From IMG/VR virus record IMGVR_UViG_3300023184_000355, positions 1-32,457 of that record: DNA of 32,457 nucleotides. One strand, 5' to 3'. Shown here in pieces: positions 29,710 to 32,457 of the stretch. The position numbers and the translations under genes are program-made. Under the pieces are notes generated by a model that saw only the letters and a program-made list of their open reading frames with translations, was not told the origin of the DNA and made no database searches. This stretch comes from a virus. Numbering within the stretch: position 1 is the first letter of the stretch; every line of letters begins with the position of its first letter.

Positions 29710-30615
29710 TTATTTGACAAGGAACCGGCGCGAACCATCGGTAGAAATAACAAACTTCTCATAGGTTTCCGGCATTTCCTCTTTGAATCGCTTGCTATCG
29801 AACCTCGCGGAACCCTTGGCTGTTTTCCATGTAGCCAATATCTTGCCCTCGGTATCCTTGATTGTCGCGTGGTCAGCCATGACCTGCTGAATAGCCCCAA
29901 GCAATGATTCCTCGTGCGACTCCAGTTCTTTTATATTGTCCTTGATCTGTCTCAGTTTCGCGCAAGCTGCGGAGATGGTTTCGTTGACTACCAGCGTAGT
30001 GCCATCGTCCTTTTTCCATAGCGCCTTGATATCATCAGGGTGAGTTGGCGTAGGAGGTTGCCTAGTCTGAACCGCTGCCCACACCGCCGCCTCCTGAATG
30101 ATTAATGATTCCTTGAGCGCATCGTCTATTTCAAAGGGATATATGCACAACTCCTGACCACCAAACAAAACGCATAATTGGATAGAGGTAACATTAAAAA
30201 CAGCGGCCTCATGGATTAACTGAGCCATATCCCCCACCGGAATGTCCTGGGAGCCATCGTCCCCGAATCTATTACGAGCGTGGCTGCCGTAGTTTTTAAC
30301 CTCGTATAAGGTCTTGTTATCCTCGGATACGAAGTCGAAGTGGCTCTTCATCCAAGGGTGTTTGATATGGGTAGCCTCTACATCCAGTTCCTTCAGGCGC
30401 ACGTTGAGCCTGTCACCCACCGCCCTGCCGATTGGCTCTTGCAGCCTCAAGCCCCATTGGACGGGTTCTAAGCCGCTTATATCTTCCGGCACACGTTCGC
30501 CTATCTTCGTCAGGTACACGTCTGTAGCGCGTCCTTGGACGATCCTACGGGCATCCCCGCTATAGATGCCCAGGGCGCGGTGCGCGGGTTCAAAGTCTGC
30601 TTGGTTATTGCTCAT
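29710..30615 (-). CDS. YqaJ-type recombination exonuclease
   Basis: The 301-residue protein has the lambda-exonuclease/YqaJ catalytic layout: E60 in LRLQEPIG, D94 in MKSHFDFVSE, E105 and K107 in TLYEVKNYG, then a Q-helix MAQLIHEAAVFNV and WIGLxxGG-like LCVLFGGQELCIYPF. It should resect dsDNA 5' to 3' to load the RecT partner encoded downstream. The C-terminal part (200-301) is helical and coiled-coil-like (LRQIKDNIKELESHEESLLG), then basic. The start follows GGAGATCACAA and overlaps the preceding gene by 11 bp. Confidence 0.88.
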   Translation of the reverse strand: MSNNQADFEPAHRALGIYSGDARRIVQGRATDVYLTKIGERVPEDISGLEPVQWGLRLQEPIGRAVGDRLNVRLKELDVEATHIKHPWMKSHFDFVSEDNKTLYEVKNYGSHARNRFGDDGSQDIPVGDMAQLIHEAAVFNVTSIQLCVLFGGQELCIYPFEIDDALKESLIIQEAAVWAAVQTRQPPTPTHPDDIKALWKKDDGTTLVVNETISAACAKLRQIKDNIKELESHEESLLGAIQQVMADHATIKDTEGKILATWKTAKGSARFDSKRFKEEMPETYEKFVISTDGSRRFLVK

Positions 30616-30811
30616 TTGTGATCTCCATTTTTTGTTGGAAGTGTCTGCCGTCGGCGCACGTACCGCTGCTTTTGCGTTCCATTTCGCAATACTGGTATTT
30701 CATGATGCCGCTTACGGGATCGGGATCACCGCGACGGGTACAACGTGCGTACTCGTGCGTTTCATCCTTGGGTTTTGGTAGGAAATGAATACAATTTATG
30801 CAGAAATCCAT
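30605..30811 (-). CDS. Cys-rich putative zinc-binding protein (68 aa)
   Basis: The ATG follows TAGGAGAAACAC. The product MDFCINCIHFLPKPKDETHE then YARCTRRGDPDPVSGIMKYQ and YCEMERKSSGTCADG has six Cys, the first two as CxxC, suggesting a zinc-binding fold. Similar FC-x-C-x-HF...A.C......D...G....C.......C...G..F proteins occur in phages. It is the first gene of the recombination operon, directly behind the candidate promoter at 30858-30886. Confidence 0.75.
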   Translation of the reverse strand: MDFCINCIHFLPKPKDETHEYARCTRRGDPDPVSGIMKYQYCEMERKSSGTCADGRHFQQKMEITNEQ

Positions 30812-30857
30812 GTGTTTCTCCTATGAATAATGAATAATAAATTATGATGCGGTTAAG

Positions 30858-30886
30858 ATATTAATACTGGTAATGCGATATTGCAA
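30858..30886 (-). promoter_or_regulatory. Candidate leftward promoter TTGCAA-17-TAATAT
   Basis: Read on the minus strand, TTGCAA (30886-30881), a 17-bp spacer and TAATAT (30863-30858) precede the Cys-rich gene by 47 bp. The minus-strand AGTATTAATAT near the -10 resembles the AGTATTAATACT element at 2513 and the related repeat at 8562. It would start the recombination operon. Confidence 0.55.
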
Positions 30887-30891
30887 GTAAT

Positions 30892-31302
30892 TTAACGCCA
30901 GTCTGTCATATCCCAATTACCTTTGCCATGATTACAGGCAGCGCACAACACTTGTAGATTGTTTATGTTTAACGCTAGGTGCGGGAATAACTTACGGGGT
31001 TTGATATGGTCTACATTGATAACTGCGCCTGTTTTCCTTGATGCGCCGCAGCATTGACATATTGCCCCATACTTTTTCAATACTTCCATTCTCAACTTGC
31101 GCCATTGGTAGCTTTCTAGGAAATCAATTGATGCTGGTTTAGCCTTATATATTGATACCTTTATCTTGCGCGTAGGAGTAGGGGAAGTCTGTTGTCTTTG
31201 CTTTGACTGTTTGATACGGTCTTTACGCTTATGCCTTTTGTCTGCGATAGCTTGGTTATTTAATCTAGCCCTGATAGCTGCTTGTAGATTATCTGACTTC
31301 AT
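30892..31302 (-). CDS. HNH endonuclease
   Basis: From the ATG at 31302 (MKSDNLQAAIRARLNNQAIA, after GAGGG) the product is 136 residues. It has a very basic N-terminal half (KRHKRKDRIKQSKQRQQ) and a classic HNH core with zinc ligands: CxxC at 82-85, VDHIKPRK (D98, H99), N114 and LCAACNHGKG (CxxC at 120-123, N124, H125). A start at 31350 giving 152 residues (MDHHLFRLAYVREGLK first) is also possible. Phage HNH proteins cut DNA in packaging, or act as homing endonucleases. Placed alone between two operons, it may be a free-standing homing enzyme. Confidence 0.88.
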   Translation of the reverse strand: MKSDNLQAAIRARLNNQAIADKRHKRKDRIKQSKQRQQTSPTPTRKIKVSIYKAKPASIDFLESYQWRKLRMEVLKKYGAICQCCGASRKTGAVINVDHIKPRKLFPHLALNINNLQVLCAACNHGKGNWDMTDWR

Positions 31303-31599
31303 TTTCAAACCCTCGCGTACATAGGCAAGCCGAAAGAGATGATGATCCATATGTATAGACCATCAAACCTATTTCATCCATATGCGATCCTTTGCATACC
31401 AATGCGCCCTGGGGCATCCGTTCATCTTCCAGCCCGACTGATTAGCAGTCGCCACTAATGGACATCAAACTTTTTAGCTGTTCGTGATAGTCGCCGGATA
31501 ACGCTACCTGCGCTGACTTGCCAATAAAGCGCAATTACTTTTCTCCCACGCGGCCATAATCAAAGCCCTTAGTATCGCCTGGGGTGCGCGTATGGGACG
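31303..31599. other. Gap without a confident gene
   Basis: Just under 300 bases separate the HNH gene from the terminator. It contains the inverted repeat CGACTG-N5-CAGTCG (31435-31451) and the 14-base repeat CAATGCGCCCTGGG (31400-31413) shared with 320-333. Several minus-strand frames of 18-30 codons look protein-like, for example one starting MNGCPRAHWYAKDRI after GGAAG near 31424, and a TTG-started one ending LKSLMSISGDC at about 31450. None has enough support to call. Confidence 0.5.
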
Positions 31600-31672
31600 A
31601 AAAAAAAGCCGATTAGTCCATCCCCTGGTGGAAGCCGCTAAAGAATAACGGCAGGGGACAGGCTAATCGGCT
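31600..31672 (-). terminator. Rho-independent terminator of the leftward ArdC operon, with large structured hairpin
   Basis: On the minus strand a 66-nt stem-loop closed by a perfect 10-bp stem (AGCCGATTAG with CTAATCGGCT) is followed at once by T8 (31607-31600). Inside are two further stems (TCCCCT with AGGGGA, GCCG with CGGC) around an 11-nt loop. The T-run on one side only sets the direction. It lies downstream of the last micro-gene of the operon (31788) and probably ends its transcript. The large multi-stem size is unusual for a simple terminator and could be the 3' end of a small RNA. Confidence 0.8.
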
Positions 31673-31700
31673 CTCATATCGCTTCCACACGATTGACCGC

Positions 31701-31729
31701 AGGTTAATGCGCGAGCACAGGATTGTCAA
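31701..31729 (-). promoter_or_regulatory. Candidate promoter TTGACA-17-TAACCT ahead of the structured hairpin
   Basis: A perfect -35 (TTGACA, 31729-31724, minus strand) is followed after 17 bp by a weak -10 (TAACCT, 31706-31701). With the terminator ending at 31600, the transcript would be about 95 nt, so this could be an independent small RNA. The -10 is poor, so the call is tentative. Confidence 0.35.
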
Positions 31730-31739
31730 TAACCTGGGC

Positions 31740-31778
31740 GTAAATAACTGGGCGAAAAGTAATCGCCCAACTATTTAC
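31740..31778 (-). promoter_or_regulatory. 15-bp RNA hairpin, stable only on the minus strand
   Basis: In the leftward transcript GTAAATAGTTGGGCG pairs with CGCCCAGTTATTTAC as 13 Watson-Crick and 2 G-U pairs around a 9-nt loop. On the plus strand the same two positions become A-C mismatches. It starts 10 nt after the stop of the 27-residue gene and has no T-run. It may stabilise or process the operon mRNA before the terminator. Confidence 0.6.
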
Positions 31779-31787
31779 ATAGGCCAG

Positions 31788-31871
31788 CTACATAGGCCAC
31801 CGGGTTACTAAATCAGCAATAATATACATGGACACTATGCCGATAATTACCAAATAATCTATATCAATCAT
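31788..31871 (-). CDS. 27-residue transmembrane micro-protein
   Basis: A clear AGGAG, separated by an AT-rich 8-nt spacer, precedes the ATG at 31871. The product MIDIDYLVIIGIVSMYIIAD then LVTRWPM is one transmembrane helix with acidic N-terminus and basic end. It is the last gene of the leftward ArdC operon, 11 nt behind the preceding gene. Membrane micro-proteins in phage early operons can alter host membrane functions, but this one has no known match. Confidence 0.65.
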   Translation of the reverse strand: MIDIDYLVIIGIVSMYIIADLVTRWPM

Positions 31872-31882
31872 ATATATATCTC

Positions 31883-32056
31883 CTATTGGGCGCAGAATTT
31901 AAGGGTTGCTATAACCTGGGGGATACATGCTGCGCTTGGGTTGGCGCGTTCGAGTTCTTCGAGTGCCACGCGTAGCATCATCTGCAATTGATCTCTGTCA
32001 AAACGCAGGGATTCTATGTCATCAGATAGCGCGCGCGTGAGGGTATTTTCGTTCAT
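31883..32056 (-). CDS. Small helical protein (57 aa)
   Basis: The ATG overlaps the preceding stop (ATGA). The product MNENTLTRALSDDIESLRFD then RDQLQMMLRVALEELERANP is an acidic amphipathic helix pair with coiled-coil character, ending SAACIPQVIATLKFCAQ. No family was recognised. The overlap junction and consistent helical periodicity support a real gene. Confidence 0.7.
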   Translation of the reverse strand: MNENTLTRALSDDIESLRFDRDQLQMMLRVALEELERANPSAACIPQVIATLKFCAQ

Positions 32057-32388
32057 GCTTTCCTGCCTTTCGTGGCTTGGTTTAGCACGTGGTATATCTC
32101 TGCGATTATGGGAGTCTCATCGTCGAATAGCTGCGAGCCAGCGTGGAGGGCCGCGCCACCATCTAGGTGCGATTTAATCGACCATAGCAGTCGAAGCATA
32201 TCGGGTGCTGCCGCTATCAGTAGGGCATTGGCGCGTGCCTGTGGCAGCGTTATCGTGGCGCATGCGGGACAATTAGCGATTGTTACGCTGTGAACTCCTG
32301 GTGCGCGTGCGGTCACGCTGTAAGGGTTAGTCTTCCAGTGCTCGGAATTATCCGAGAATCGCCACTGTCCTTGCGTATGGGCAATCAT
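32053..32388 (-). CDS. Small phage protein with ANALLIAAAPDML motif (111 aa)
   Basis: The ATG at 32388 (MIAHTQGQWRFSDNSEHWKT) overlaps the stop of the junction-spanning gene (ATGA); a longer frame starting at 32418 would run into that gene. The centre has two Cys (IANCPACATITL), and the motif QARANALLIAAAPDMLRLLW is very common in phage early proteins of unknown function, usually AN(A)xLIAAAP. It overlaps the next gene as ATGA. Confidence 0.8.
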   Translation of the reverse strand: MIAHTQGQWRFSDNSEHWKTNPYSVTARAPGVHSVTIANCPACATITLPQARANALLIAAAPDMLRLLWSIKSHLDGGAALHAGSQLFDDETPIIAEIYHVLNQATKGRKA

Positions 32389-32457
32389 TCCGGCACCTGG
32401 AAGTCGCAATACAGCCAATTGCAGGATTTAACAGCGTATTTTTCGCTATCGTGGCGC
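32385..32457 (-). CDS. Small hypothetical phage protein, 3' part (continues at 1-281)
   Basis: This is the C-terminal end of the 96-residue protein that begins at 281. Bases 32395-32457 repeat positions 1-63, so only 32385-32394 is new sequence, encoding the last residues (VPE) and the TGA. The stop overlaps the ATG of the next gene at 32388. Confidence 0.8.
   Translation of the reverse strand, partial: RHDSEKYAVKSCNWLYCDFQVPE
32395..32457. repeat. Terminal direct repeat, right copy
   Basis: Exact copy of positions 1-63; see the left copy. It lies within the same minus-strand gene that occupies the left edge of the window. Confidence 0.95.

Noticed and set aside
31400-31470. Possible tRNA, because of a stem-loop resembling an anticodon arm
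   Set aside because: The loop does not fit tRNA spacing, and no T-arm or matching acceptor stem was found on either strand.

Overview
The window is the essentially complete genome of a small tailed bacteriophage of podovirus-like layout, about 32.4 kb, from a Gram-negative host. The first 63 bases are repeated exactly at the end. A minus-strand gene cut by the window edge is restored when the two ends are joined (ATG at 279-281, TGA at 32385-32387, 96 codons, then an ATGA overlap with the next gene). The molecule is therefore circular or circularly permuted and only its linearisation point is arbitrary. The Gram-negative assignment rests on a lambda R-like transglycosylase endolysin and a Holin_3TMs-type holin. 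The exact host is not visible. I saw no integrase, repressor, DNA or RNA polymerase, helicase, tRNA, reverse transcriptase or CRISPR array.

The layout has two transcription directions. A non-coding region at 2010-2541, rich in inverted repeats and in ACGTAT-type short repeats, divides them. Rightward, 2542-26492 is one long late-type array. It begins with three small proteins and a parS-like palindrome, then TerL, a GT2 glycosyltransferase, a helix-turn-helix protein and the portal. Next come several tiny basic peptides, a scaffold candidate, the major capsid protein and beta-rich head accessory proteins. They are followed by an adaptor, a large tail-hub/stabilisation protein with inserted G-x-G-Y repeats, glycine-rich and repeat-built fibres, four large internal (ejection) proteins and a lysis cassette. 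Small Lys/Arg-rich proteins close the array.

Leftward there are two modules. The first runs from ArdC (2009) through small unknown genes, across the circle junction, down to a 27-residue membrane peptide. It ends at a hairpin plus T8 terminator at 31600-31672. The second runs from about 30811 to 26505 and is a recombination module: Cys-rich protein, YqaJ-type exonuclease, RecT-type annealing protein, HTH protein, two DUF736-like paralogues, a GT-A fold protein and a PD-(D/E)XK nuclease. An HNH endonuclease gene lies between the two modules.

The genes are very tightly packed with ATGA, TAATG and GTGGCTAA overlaps, which fix many starts and reveal genes of 13 to 57 codons that length filters miss. 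Most notable are the paired 13-residue Arg/Lys peptides, each followed by a hairpin with a GNRA-type loop; the parS-like site; the membrane micro-proteins embedded in the leftward operons; a 26-bp tandem duplication that frameshifted the end of an ejection protein; and a duplicated KECGK-stop-ATG junction. No DNA replication enzyme was recognised. Replication probably uses host enzymes, with RecT/exonuclease recombination contributing.
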